A stretch of DNA of 18,932 nt from Alphaproteobacteria bacterium (GTDB lineage: Bacteria > Pseudomonadota > Alphaproteobacteria > Reyranellales > Reyranellaceae): assembly GCA_005884705.1 (NCBI GenBank), contig VBAF01000273.1:1-18932 (forward strand), given 5' to 3'. The position numbers and the translations under genes are program-made. Below the pieces are notes generated by a model that searched no databases, was not told the DNA's origin, and was given only the letters and a program-made list of their open reading frames with translations. Shown here one piece after another: positions 8,889 through 15,485 of the stretch (its first letter is position 1; every line of letters begins with the position of its first letter).

Positions 8889-9554
8889 CTAGGAACGGGC
8901 TCCGAACAGCGCGCTACCGACGCGGACATGGGTGGCGCCGAGCCGGACCGCCGTCTCGTAATCGGCGCTCATGCCCATGCTGAGCTGGGCGAGTCCGTTG
9001 CGCTTGGCCATCTTGGCGAGCAGCGCGAAATGCAGCGCCGGCTCCTCGCCGACCGGCGGGATGCACATCAGACCGACCACGGGAAGCTTGTGGACGTCGC
9101 GGCAGGCGGCGACGAAGGCGTCCAAATCGGCCGGCAGCGCGCCCGCCTTCTGTTCCTCCTCGCCGGTATTGACCTGGATGAAGCAGGCCGGCCACTTGCC
9201 GGCGCGTTCCATCTCCTTGGCCAGCGCTGCCGCCAGCCGCTCGCGGTCGACCGACTGGATGACGTCGAACAGGGCGACCGCGTCGCGCGCCTTGTTGGTC
9301 TGCAGCGGCCCGATCAGATGCAGCTCGAGATCGGGATATTCCGCCTTGAGGGCGGGGAATTTCTCCTGCGCCTCCTGCACCCTGTTCTCGCCGAAGATGC
9401 GATGGCCGACATCGAGCAGTTCGCGCACCCGCTCGGGCCCATGGGTCTTGGAGACTGCGACCAGGGTGACGTCAGCGGGCAGCCGGCCCGCGGCCTTGGC
9501 CGCCTCGGCGATGCGCCGCTCGACCTCGGCCAGATGGTCGGCGCCCTCGCTCAT
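8889..9554 (-). CDS. YggS/PROSC-family pyridoxal phosphate homeostasis protein
   Basis: Proteins of this family bind pyridoxal 5'-phosphate through a lysine in a single TIM-barrel domain and help keep free PLP in balance; no enzymatic reaction is established. The 221-residue product has the PLP lysine in LVAVSKTHG (Lys36), FGENRVQEAQEK at 54-65, HLIGPLQTNK at 79-88, and the phosphate-binding end SMGMSADYETAVRLGATHVRVGSALFG. The ATG at 9554 forms an ATGA overlap with the stop of the upstream TPR gene, which fixes the start and suggests coupled translation. mutM follows within a few nucleotides of the stop. The cytoplasm is the expected location. Confidence 0.95.
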   Translation of the reverse strand: MSEGADHLAEVERRIAEAAKAAGRLPADVTLVAVSKTHGPERVRELLDVGHRIFGENRVQEAQEKFPALKAEYPDLELHLIGPLQTNKARDAVALFDVIQSVDRERLAAALAKEMERAGKWPACFIQVNTGEEEQKAGALPADLDAFVAACRDVHKLPVVGLMCIPPVGEEPALHFALLAKMAKRNGLAQLSMGMSADYETAVRLGATHVRVGSALFGARS

Positions 9555-10885
9555 GCATCCAGGCCCGCACGCGCCATCAGCGCCTCGTCGTTGCCCGGAT
9601 CGGCGGCGAGCGCATTGTCCAGCGTCTCGCGCGCCCGGTCCTTCTCGCCGAGAGCGGCCAGGCAGATGCCGTAATTGGCGAGCAGTCGCGCATCGTCGGG
9701 CAGGCTGCGCAGGGCCTGTTCGTGCAGGGGCCGCGCCTCGGCGGCGCGCCCCAGATCGACCAGCACCGCACCGAAGTTGGTCAGCACCAGCGGATCGTCG
9801 CCGGCTTGTCGCCTGGCCCGCTTGAACGACCGCCGCGCCTCTTCCAGCCGCTTCAGGCCGCGCAGGGCCAGACCCTGGTTGTTCAGGGCGCGGCCATCGT
9901 CGGGCACCACCTTGAGATAGGGGCCGAGCGCCTGCAGCGCCGCGTCGAAGCGCTTTGCGTCCAGATGCAGGAACGAAAGCTGCAGCACGGCATCGCGGTC
10001 CAGCCGGTTCTGGTGCAGAACCCGCTGCAGCACCGCCAAGGCGTCGTCGGTCTTGCCGGCGGCGGTCTGGGCGAGCGCCAGGGTGCGCAGCGCGGGCGTG
10101 AACGAAGGGTCGAGCTCGAGTGCCTTCTCGGCCTGGGCGACCGCCTCGGTCACGCGGCCGGCAAAGTAGAGGACGAAGGCCAGGGCGTGGACGAGGCTGG
10201 CGCTTTGCGGCGCGAGCGCCACCGCCTGCTCGGCCACGGCGATGGCGTCGTCATGGCGGCCCAAGCCGCCCAGGGCGAGCGCACGGTCGGCCATGATCTG
10301 GGCCCGCCGCGGCGTCTCCTCGCCGGCGTCGCGCAGGGCCTGCTCGAGGATGTCGAGTGCCGGCTCGAAATGGCCGAGCCGATAGAGGACGTGGCCCAGC
10401 ATGTTGCGGCTGCGCGCCTGCAGGGGGCGGAGTTGCGCGCCGTCGGGATATTCCAGCGCGCGATCGAGATTGGCCACCACCTCGGAAAGCTCGCGCTCGG
10501 CGGCGGTGAACTTGTGCTGGTCGATATGGATGCCGGCCAGCGCCAGCCGCGCCTCGATGTGGGTCGGCGCGCGGCGGATGGTGTCGCGGAACCGCTTGGC
10601 CGCCTCGTCGAGCTTGCCGAGCCGGCGCTCCAACAGGGCGAGGTTATAGGAAAGCATCGGTTCCTTGGGGTCTTTGGCGATCGCCTTGCGCCACAGGGCC
10701 TCGGCCTCGCCGAGCGCGCCGCGCTGCGACAGGCAGACGGCGAGATAGTGCAGGATCTCCGGCCGGTCGCCGTGGCGGCCGTGGGCCGTGCGAAAATGCG
10801 GCTCGGCGCGATCGAACCAGCCGGCGCGCAGATATTGCAGGCCGGCTTGCAGATCGGGATCGGGCTGGACTTGCGGGGTCGCCAT
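9551..10885 (-). CDS. Tetratricopeptide repeat protein of unknown role
   Basis: The 444-residue protein is almost entirely TPR repeats, roughly ten to twelve helix pairs from about residue 10 to the end. Examples are AEALWRKAIAKDPKEPMLSYNLA near the start, AEKALELDPSFTPALRTLA in the middle, and a last unit ending LAADPGNDEALMARAGL. No signal peptide, membrane segment or catalytic domain is visible, so it is likely a cytoplasmic protein-interaction scaffold. The ATG at 10885 begins MATPQVQPDPD. The gene heads a tight minus-strand run with yggS (4-nt overlap), mutM and the enoyl-CoA hydratase, and is divergent from the Smr gene with only 46 nt between starts. TPR repeats give no specific function, and I do not recognise a named family. 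Confidence 0.9.
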   Translation of the reverse strand: MATPQVQPDPDLQAGLQYLRAGWFDRAEPHFRTAHGRHGDRPEILHYLAVCLSQRGALGEAEALWRKAIAKDPKEPMLSYNLALLERRLGKLDEAAKRFRDTIRRAPTHIEARLALAGIHIDQHKFTAAERELSEVVANLDRALEYPDGAQLRPLQARSRNMLGHVLYRLGHFEPALDILEQALRDAGEETPRRAQIMADRALALGGLGRHDDAIAVAEQAVALAPQSASLVHALAFVLYFAGRVTEAVAQAEKALELDPSFTPALRTLALAQTAAGKTDDALAVLQRVLHQNRLDRDAVLQLSFLHLDAKRFDAALQALGPYLKVVPDDGRALNNQGLALRGLKRLEEARRSFKRARRQAGDDPLVLTNFGAVLVDLGRAAEARPLHEQALRSLPDDARLLANYGICLAALGEKDRARETLDNALAADPGNDEALMARAGLDA

Positions 10886-10931
10886 GGCGGGCTGTGTAGA
10901 CCCGCGTTTGCGCCAAGGCTACATCAAATGG

Positions 10932-11477
10932 ATGGCCAAGGACGTCGAGCTGTTCAGGACGGCGATGGCGGGTGTGAAGCCGCTCAAGGACGAGAGAGCG
11001 GACAAGAAACCTGTCATCCCGAGGCCGAAGGCCGAGGCATCCATGCCGGTCCCGGAAAGATCCCTGCCGACGGTCGGGATGGCAAGAGCTGCCGCGCCGC
11101 AAGTCTTCGACCGCGAGGTCGATCGCGAGCTCGCCAAGGGCAAACGCACGCCGGAGGCCAAGCTCGATTTGCACGGCATGACGCTGGCCGCTGCCGAGCG
11201 CGCAGTGACGGCATTCATCGCCGAATCGTCGGAGCAGAACCGCCGCGTCGTGCTGATCGTCACGGGGAAAGGCCTGCGCCTCGAAGGCGGCCGCGTGTTC
11301 GGCGGCCGCATCCGGGCAGAATTTGCAGGCTGGCTCGAGCGGGCGGAGAACCGGGCGCGGGTGGCGGGCGCGCGGCCCGCCCATCCGCGCCACGGCGGCA
11401 GTGGTGCCTTCTATGTGCTGCTGCGCCGGCGTTCCTCGGCGAGCAGCCGTTCCTTGCGCGCCACGCCCCAGCGATAG
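10932..11477 (+). CDS. Smr (MutS2 C-terminal-like) domain protein
   Basis: Smr domains bind nucleic acid and in some proteins have endonuclease activity; small stand-alone Smr proteins like this are common in Proteobacteria and mostly uncharacterised. From the ATG at 10932 the protein has 181 residues. It starts with the typical segment DVELFRTAMAGVKPL, then a linker, then the Smr domain with LDLHGMT at 78-84, TGKG at 111-114 and HGGSGAFYVLLRR at 154-166. The start is chosen by family length; no strong ribosome-binding site is seen and an in-frame ATG exists at 10884. Two oddities stand out. The linker (residues 27-51) is encoded by a nested palindromic element. The last 15 residues (RSSASSRSLRATPQ) extend past the domain into DNA that is antisense to the 3' end of ada. 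Confidence 0.88.
   Translation: MAKDVELFRTAMAGVKPLKDERADKKPVIPRPKAEASMPVPERSLPTVGMARAAAPQVFDREVDRELAKGKRTPEAKLDLHGMTLAAAERAVTAFIAESSEQNRRVVLIVTGKGLRLEGGRVFGGRIRAEFAGWLERAENRARVAGARPAHPRHGGSGAFYVLLRRRSSASSRSLRATPQR
11012..11084. repeat. Palindromic element inside the Smr coding sequence
   Basis: Outer arms TGTCATCCCGA (11012-11022) and TCGGGATGGCA (11074-11084) are complementary at 10 of 11 positions. Inside are further hairpins: GGCC-GAA-GGCC, GGCAT-CC-ATGCC and CCGAC-G-GTCGG. The layout resembles interspersed palindromic elements of alphaproteobacterial genomes. It reads through in frame and encodes an irregular Pro-rich stretch (KPVIPRPKAEASMPVPERS) of the linker. Copies elsewhere in the genome cannot be tested here. 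Confidence 0.55.
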
Positions 11478-12544
11478 CCGGTCAGCGCGCCGTTCGAGCC
11501 GACCGCGCGGTGGCAGGGAATGACACCGGCCGCCTGGTTGGTGGCGCAGGCGCGGCCGACGGCCCGCGCCGAGCCGGGCGCACCGATGCGGCGTGCGATC
11601 TCGCCGTAGCTGCGGGTCTCGCCCGGCGGGATCTCGGTCAGCGCCTTCCAGACCTTCCATTGGAAGGCGGTGCCGACGATGTCGAGCGGCACGTCGGGCG
11701 CATCGAGCGCGGTCGGCTTGCGGCCATAGAGCCGGGCCAGCACGCCCTTCACCTTGGGCGCCAGCGCCTGGTCGTTGCGCTCGATCTCGGCGGCCGGGAA
11801 GTCGTGCTTGAGATGGTGCTCGAGTGTGCGGTCGCTGTCGCCCAGGAAGACGGCGGCGATGCCCTTGTACGTCGCCGCGACCAGCACGCGGCCGTAGTCG
11901 GAGTCGACCGTGGTGTAATCGATGTGCGCGCCGGCTCCGCCCTTGGCGTAGGTGGCGGGCGTCATGCCGAGCGCCTTGTCGCTCGATTCGTAGACGCGGC
12001 TGGGCGAGCCGTAGCCCGCGCCGTAGAGCGCCTCGCTGACTTTCTCGCCCGAGCGCAGGGCCTTGCGGAAGCGCTCGCGCTTCTTGGCGATCAGCCAGTC
12101 GCGCGGCGTCAGCCCGAGCTCGGCGAGGAAGCGCTTGCTCAGGGTGTTGGCGGTGACGCCGACCTGACGGGCGACTTCGGCCAACGACGGTGGCTGGTCG
12201 ACGTCGGCCGCATCGAACAGGGCGCAGGCGCGCGCCACCGGCCGGCTGAGGCCAAGCTCGGCCTGCCAATCGCGCGGCTTGCAGCGCTTGCAGGGGCGGA
12301 AGCCGGCGGCTTCGGCGGCTTCTGGCGAGGGATGGAAGGCGACGTTCTTGCGCAGCGGCGGACGCGCCGCGCAGGACGGCAGGCAGTAGACCCCGGTCGA
12401 CTGGACCGAGAACCAGAACCGGCCGTTGTAGGCCCGGTCGCGCCGCTGGACGGCGGTCCAGCAGGAATCCGGGTCGGGGAGCATGCCAGTTGGGGAGGGG
12501 CTGGCGAGCGCCATGATGGGGGGTGAAAGAGAGAGTTGGGTCAT
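11411..12544 (-). CDS. ada: Ada: bifunctional transcriptional activator / O6-methylguanine-DNA methyltransferase
   Basis: Ada repairs methylphosphotriesters and O6-methylguanine by suicidal transfer to its own cysteines, and once methylated activates the adaptive response genes. All three parts are present in 377 residues. The N-terminal zinc/methyl-acceptor domain has Cys54, Cys58, Cys85 and Cys88 (GVYCLPSC, FRPCKRC); Cys54 corresponds to E. coli Cys38. An AraC-type helix-turn-helix lies around 118-200 (LAEVARQVGVTANTLSKRF, ALGMTPATYAKGG). The methyltransferase domain has VIPCHRAVGSNGALTGYRWG with acceptor Cys344. The ATG at 12544 is the longest option; ATGs at 12514 and 12484 are equally possible because none has a clear ribosome-binding site. 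The 3' end overlaps the convergent Smr gene by 67 nt. I saw no Ada box or partner repair gene next to it. Confidence 0.95.
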   Translation of the reverse strand: MTQLSLSPPIMALASPSPTGMLPDPDSCWTAVQRRDRAYNGRFWFSVQSTGVYCLPSCAARPPLRKNVAFHPSPEAAEAAGFRPCKRCKPRDWQAELGLSRPVARACALFDAADVDQPPSLAEVARQVGVTANTLSKRFLAELGLTPRDWLIAKKRERFRKALRSGEKVSEALYGAGYGSPSRVYESSDKALGMTPATYAKGGAGAHIDYTTVDSDYGRVLVAATYKGIAAVFLGDSDRTLEHHLKHDFPAAEIERNDQALAPKVKGVLARLYGRKPTALDAPDVPLDIVGTAFQWKVWKALTEIPPGETRSYGEIARRIGAPGSARAVGRACATNQAAGVIPCHRAVGSNGALTGYRWGVARKERLLAEERRRSST

Positions 12545-12622
12545 GGACGCTATGTAAGCGCCCCGGCCAACCTGCTCTATCCGGCGCCCGCCGGCAATTC
12601 CCCCGACCCGGAAACCTATCGG

Positions 12623-12862
12623 TTAGGCCCAGAAGCCCTTGCTGGCTTCGTAACGGGCGGTGCCGCGGTCGAGCCCGATGTCGCGCAGCAGCCGCTCATC
12701 GAGCTCGGCCAGCTGGCGTCGGGATTTGCGCACTTCCGCTCGGTTGACCAGAGCCTCGACACCGACCGCGACCGACCCGGCAACGAGCGCCAGGGCCCGG
12801 CCGAAGGTGAAGGAGACGGCTTCCGCGCGGGCAATTTCCCGAACGCTGGACAGGGTCGACAT
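12623..12862 (-). CDS. Small DUF1127-domain protein
   Basis: The 79-residue product ends with the DUF1127 pattern RRQLAELDERLLRDIGLDRGTARYE (residues 48-72), a short basic helical module widespread in Alphaproteobacteria. Some family members have been linked to RNA binding and to phosphate and carbon metabolism; this particular one is not assignable. Residues 20-40 are hydrophobic but contain charged neighbours, so a membrane segment is doubtful. The ATG at 12862 has GGAGC six nt upstream, good support for the start. It is divergent from the LysR-type regulator gene, with about 140 nt between start codons, and the two may share a regulatory region. Confidence 0.88.
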   Translation of the reverse strand: MSTLSSVREIARAEAVSFTFGRALALVAGSVAVGVEALVNRAEVRKSRRQLAELDERLLRDIGLDRGTARYEASKGFWA

Positions 12863-12932
12863 GACTTAGCTCCGTTTGAGGCGACCGGGGCGGAAGTGCC
12901 ACGTCGACCTCGTTTCTGTGCCCTATTTGCTG

Positions 12933-12938
12933 TATAAT
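12933..12938 (+). promoter_or_regulatory. Candidate -10 element of the LysR-type gene
   Basis: A perfect TATAAT hexamer lies in the divergent region, 65 nt before the regulator ATG. The upstream 16-18 nt window shows no good -35 hexamer, so activation by a protein or another sigma factor is possible. The opposite strand here reads TTATAC, which could serve the DUF1127 gene. Confidence 0.4.
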
Positions 12939-13002
12939 CACCTTGAGCGCAAAGGACGAAAGCTCGGGGGAGGGCTACAAAAACTATGAACTGGACGTCG
13001 CC

Positions 13003-13920
13003 ATGAGCCGCTCTCAACTGCCGTTGAACGCGCTGCGCGCCTTCGAGGCCGCCGCCCGTCACGCAAGCTTCACGCATGCCGCCGAAGAGCTGCACGTCAC
13101 CCAGGCGGCGGTCAGCCACCAAGTCAAGGCGCTCGAGGAACGGCTCGGCGTCGCGCTGTTCGTGCGCCGCCCGCGCGGGCTCGAGATCACCGGCGAGGGC
13201 CAGGCATTGCTGCCCGACCTGCGCGATGCTTTCGACCGCATGACCAACGCGCTGGAGCGAGTCGGCCGCAAGGCCAACTCAGGCACGCTCAATGTCAGCC
13301 TGGTCACGACCTTCGCGCTCGGCTGGCTCGCGCCGCGCCTGCATCGCTTTCAGGCCAAGCACTCCGAGATCGAGGTGCGCATGACGACGGGGATGCGGAG
13401 TGTCGACTTCGCGCGCGAGGATTTCGACTGCGCCATCCGCTTTGCAGTGCAGCCCGATCCCGACCTGCATGCGACGCGCCTGTTCAGCGACGTGCTGACG
13501 CCGCTCTGCGGCAAGCGCTACAAGGACAAGCTCAAGACGCTCGATGACCTGAAGCGCGTGCCGTTCATCGACATGACCTACGATCCCGAATGGTCGATCT
13601 GGCTGCGCGCCGTCGGCCTGGGCGATTTCAAGCCCAAGCGCGTGCTCACCTTCGACTCGACCATGATCGCGGTCGAGGCGGCGATGGAGGGCGCGGGCGT
13701 CGCGGTCGGCCCGCCGCAGCTGTTCCGCGAGGAGCTGGCCGAAGGACGGCTGTATCAGCCGTTCCCGCAGATCGTCGATTCGGGCAAGGCGTGGTGGTTC
13801 GTTTGTCCGCCCTCGTCGTCGACGCGGCCCAAGACACGCGCCTTCGAGGAGTGGCTGGTCGAGGAGTTGAGCCAGCCGCCGGTGCGACCAAGCCGCCCGG
13901 TTGTGGCGGCGCGCCGTTGA
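13003..13920 (+). CDS. LysR-type transcriptional regulator, GcvA-like
   Basis: The 305-residue protein has the N-terminal winged helix-turn-helix RAFEAAARHASFTHAAEELHVTQAAVSHQVKALEERLGVALFVR, split here across residues 10-52, and a C-terminal effector-binding domain beginning about residue 90 (GTLNVSLVTTFALGWLAPRL). The opening LPLNALRAFEAAARH and the domain layout are those of the GcvA subgroup, which in E. coli controls glycine cleavage but covers many functions in Alphaproteobacteria. The ATG at 13003 gives the family N-terminus; a TTG at 12943 in the same frame would add 20 unconserved residues. No glycine cleavage genes are nearby. The PCu(A)C-like gene follows after 31 nt and may be co-transcribed. 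The target genes are not evident. Confidence 0.92.
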   Translation: MSRSQLPLNALRAFEAAARHASFTHAAEELHVTQAAVSHQVKALEERLGVALFVRRPRGLEITGEGQALLPDLRDAFDRMTNALERVGRKANSGTLNVSLVTTFALGWLAPRLHRFQAKHSEIEVRMTTGMRSVDFAREDFDCAIRFAVQPDPDLHATRLFSDVLTPLCGKRYKDKLKTLDDLKRVPFIDMTYDPEWSIWLRAVGLGDFKPKRVLTFDSTMIAVEAAMEGAGVAVGPPQLFREELAEGRLYQPFPQIVDSGKAWWFVCPPSSSTRPKTRAFEEWLVEELSQPPVRPSRPVVAARR

Positions 13921-13951
13921 CCCCGACAAAAGCTAATGCGAAAGGGCGGGC

Positions 13952-14359
13952 ATGAGCATCGATATCAGCCGCCCCTGGGCGCGCACCCCGTCGGCCACTG
14001 CGCTCGAGGCCGGTGGATTTCTCACCCTGACCAACAAGGCGAGCGAGGCCGACCGGCTGATCGCGGCAGCCAGTCCGGCCGCGGCGAAGATCGAGATCCA
14101 GGGCATCAAGATCACCGGCAGCCTGATGACCATGCGGCCGCTCGAAAGGGGCCTCGGCTTGCCGCCCCATACGGCGATCACGATGAAGCCGCGCGGCTAC
14201 CATCTGCTTCTGCAGGAGTTGAAGGCGCCGCTCGCCAAGGGCGATCGGGTGCCCGTAACCCTGACTTTCGAGAAGGCCGGAGCGCAGCAGGTCGAGCTGC
14301 TCGTCGAAAGCGAGGGCCCGATCGGCAACGAGACGCTGCTGGAGGGTTACCGCGGATAG
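13952..14359 (+). CDS. PCu(A)C-fold protein without signal peptide and with degenerate copper site
   Basis: PCu(A)C proteins are periplasmic copper chaperones for cytochrome oxidase assembly that bind Cu(I) through an H(M)-X10-M-X21-H-X-M motif. This 135-residue product has the fold's sequence signs: ISRPWARTPSATALEAGGFLTLTNKASEADRLIAAASP, read in pieces along residues 5-42, then MRPLERGLGLPPHTAITMKPRGYHLLLQEL and PVTLTFEKAG. The first metal His is Gln50 (IEIQGIK in place of xELHxMx) and the last Met is Leu86; Met61 and His84 remain. It starts directly at the domain, and an in-frame TAA at 13934 rules out an upstream signal peptide in this frame. So it is probably cytoplasmic and not a normal copper chaperone. 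The 3' end overlaps the convergent aminomutase-like gene by 13 nt. Confidence 0.82.
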   Translation: MSIDISRPWARTPSATALEAGGFLTLTNKASEADRLIAAASPAAAKIEIQGIKITGSLMTMRPLERGLGLPPHTAITMKPRGYHLLLQELKAPLAKGDRVPVTLTFEKAGAQQVELLVESEGPIGNETLLEGYRG

Positions 14360-15387
14360 CGGTGCGTTTCGCCGAAAGCGTCGCGGACCGATAGAGCGTC
14401 GGGGTCGTCGGCAAAGTAGTTCTCGAGATAGCCAGGCCCGATCGGCACCTTGCCGTGGCCGCCCGGGACATCGAGCACGTAGGTCGGCTGGGCCAGGCCC
14501 GAGAGCCGGCCGCGCAGCGCGCGCATCAGTTCCTGGCCGCGCGCGATGGGGACGCGAAAATGGCCTGTACCGCGCACCAGGTCGGGGTGATGCAGGTAGT
14601 AGGGCTTGACCCGCGCGGTCACCAGCGCCCGCATGAGCTGGTCTAGGGTCTCGACATCGTCGTTGATCCCCGCCAGCAGCACCGTCTGCCCCAACAAAGG
14701 TATGCCCGCATCGGCCAGCCGGCCGAGCGCGGCGCGCGCGGCAGGGCTGAGCTCGCGCGGGTGATTGCAATGCACGCCGAGCCACAGCGCGGCGCGGCGC
14801 GGCTTGATCGCGCTCACCAGCTCGCCGTTGATCCGAGATGGATCGACGATCGGCACGCGGCTGTGGATGCGGATCACGCCGACATGCTCGATCGCATCGA
14901 GCCCGGCGATGAGCTCGGCGAGCCGCCGCGGCGCCATCATCAGCGGATCGCCGCCGGTCAGGATCACTTCCCAGATCGCAGGGCGCGCCTGGATGTAGGC
15001 GATGGCCGAGGCGAGCTCGTCGGCCGACAGCGCCTCGCCGCCTGGGCCGACCTTCTCGCGGCGGAAGCAGAAGCGGCAATAGACTGGGCAGACATGGATC
15101 GGCTTCAGCAGCACGCGGTCGGGATAGCGGTGCACGATGCCCTTCACCGCCGCGTGCGCCTCGTCGCCGATCGGATCGGCCAGCTCTTCGGGCGCGATCT
15201 CGGTCTCAGCGACGGTCGGCACGAACTGCCGCGCGATCGGATCGTTGGCGTGGTCGGCGCGGTCGATCAGGCCGAGCATCTCCGGTGCGATGGCGATCGC
15301 CATCGACTGCGCCGCCTCCGCGAGCCGCGGATCGGCGACGACGAGGCCGTCGTGCTCCAGCGCTTCGAGGGACCGCAGGGTCTGCAT
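14347..15387 (-). CDS. Lysine 2,3-aminomutase-like radical SAM protein
   Basis: The family uses a [4Fe-4S] cluster, S-adenosylmethionine and PLP to shift an amino group in lysine; relatives either make beta-lysine (KamA/AblA) or modify lysine for elongation factor P (EpmB). The 346-residue product has the radical SAM motif CPVYCRFCFRREK with Cys100, Cys104 and Cys107, the GGDP motif at 145-148, and the PLP lysine Lys313 in VPGGHGKVP. The two aspartates that hold the lysine substrate in KamA have counterparts here, Asp269 (HHPDLVRGTGHF) and Asp306 (YVLDVPGG). Length is nearer EpmB (about 340) than KamA (about 415). No efp or epmA gene is adjacent. The ATG at 15387 is the only normal start near the 5' end. 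Free lysine or an EF-P-linked substrate remain possible. Confidence 0.9.
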   Translation of the reverse strand: MQTLRSLEALEHDGLVVADPRLAEAAQSMAIAIAPEMLGLIDRADHANDPIARQFVPTVAETEIAPEELADPIGDEAHAAVKGIVHRYPDRVLLKPIHVCPVYCRFCFRREKVGPGGEALSADELASAIAYIQARPAIWEVILTGGDPLMMAPRRLAELIAGLDAIEHVGVIRIHSRVPIVDPSRINGELVSAIKPRRAALWLGVHCNHPRELSPAARAALGRLADAGIPLLGQTVLLAGINDDVETLDQLMRALVTARVKPYYLHHPDLVRGTGHFRVPIARGQELMRALRGRLSGLAQPTYVLDVPGGHGKVPIGPGYLENYFADDPDALSVRDAFGETHRYPR

Positions 15388-15485
15388 CGCCCGCGTGAAA
15401 TAGCCGGAAACGCTGCTTTCAACCAGTTCGGAAAACCAGCATCATCCGGGCAGAAAAGAACAAACGAACCAAGGGAGGAGACGGA

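Noticed and set aside
9722..12526. A 934-codon plus-strand open frame
   Set aside because: It runs antisense to the TPR gene and ada and out of frame through the Smr gene; its composition is typical of a high-GC shadow.
12581..12594. CCGGCG-CC-CGCCGG palindrome between ada and the DUF1127 gene as terminator
   Set aside because: No T tract on either side; short GC-rich palindromes occur by chance in this DNA.
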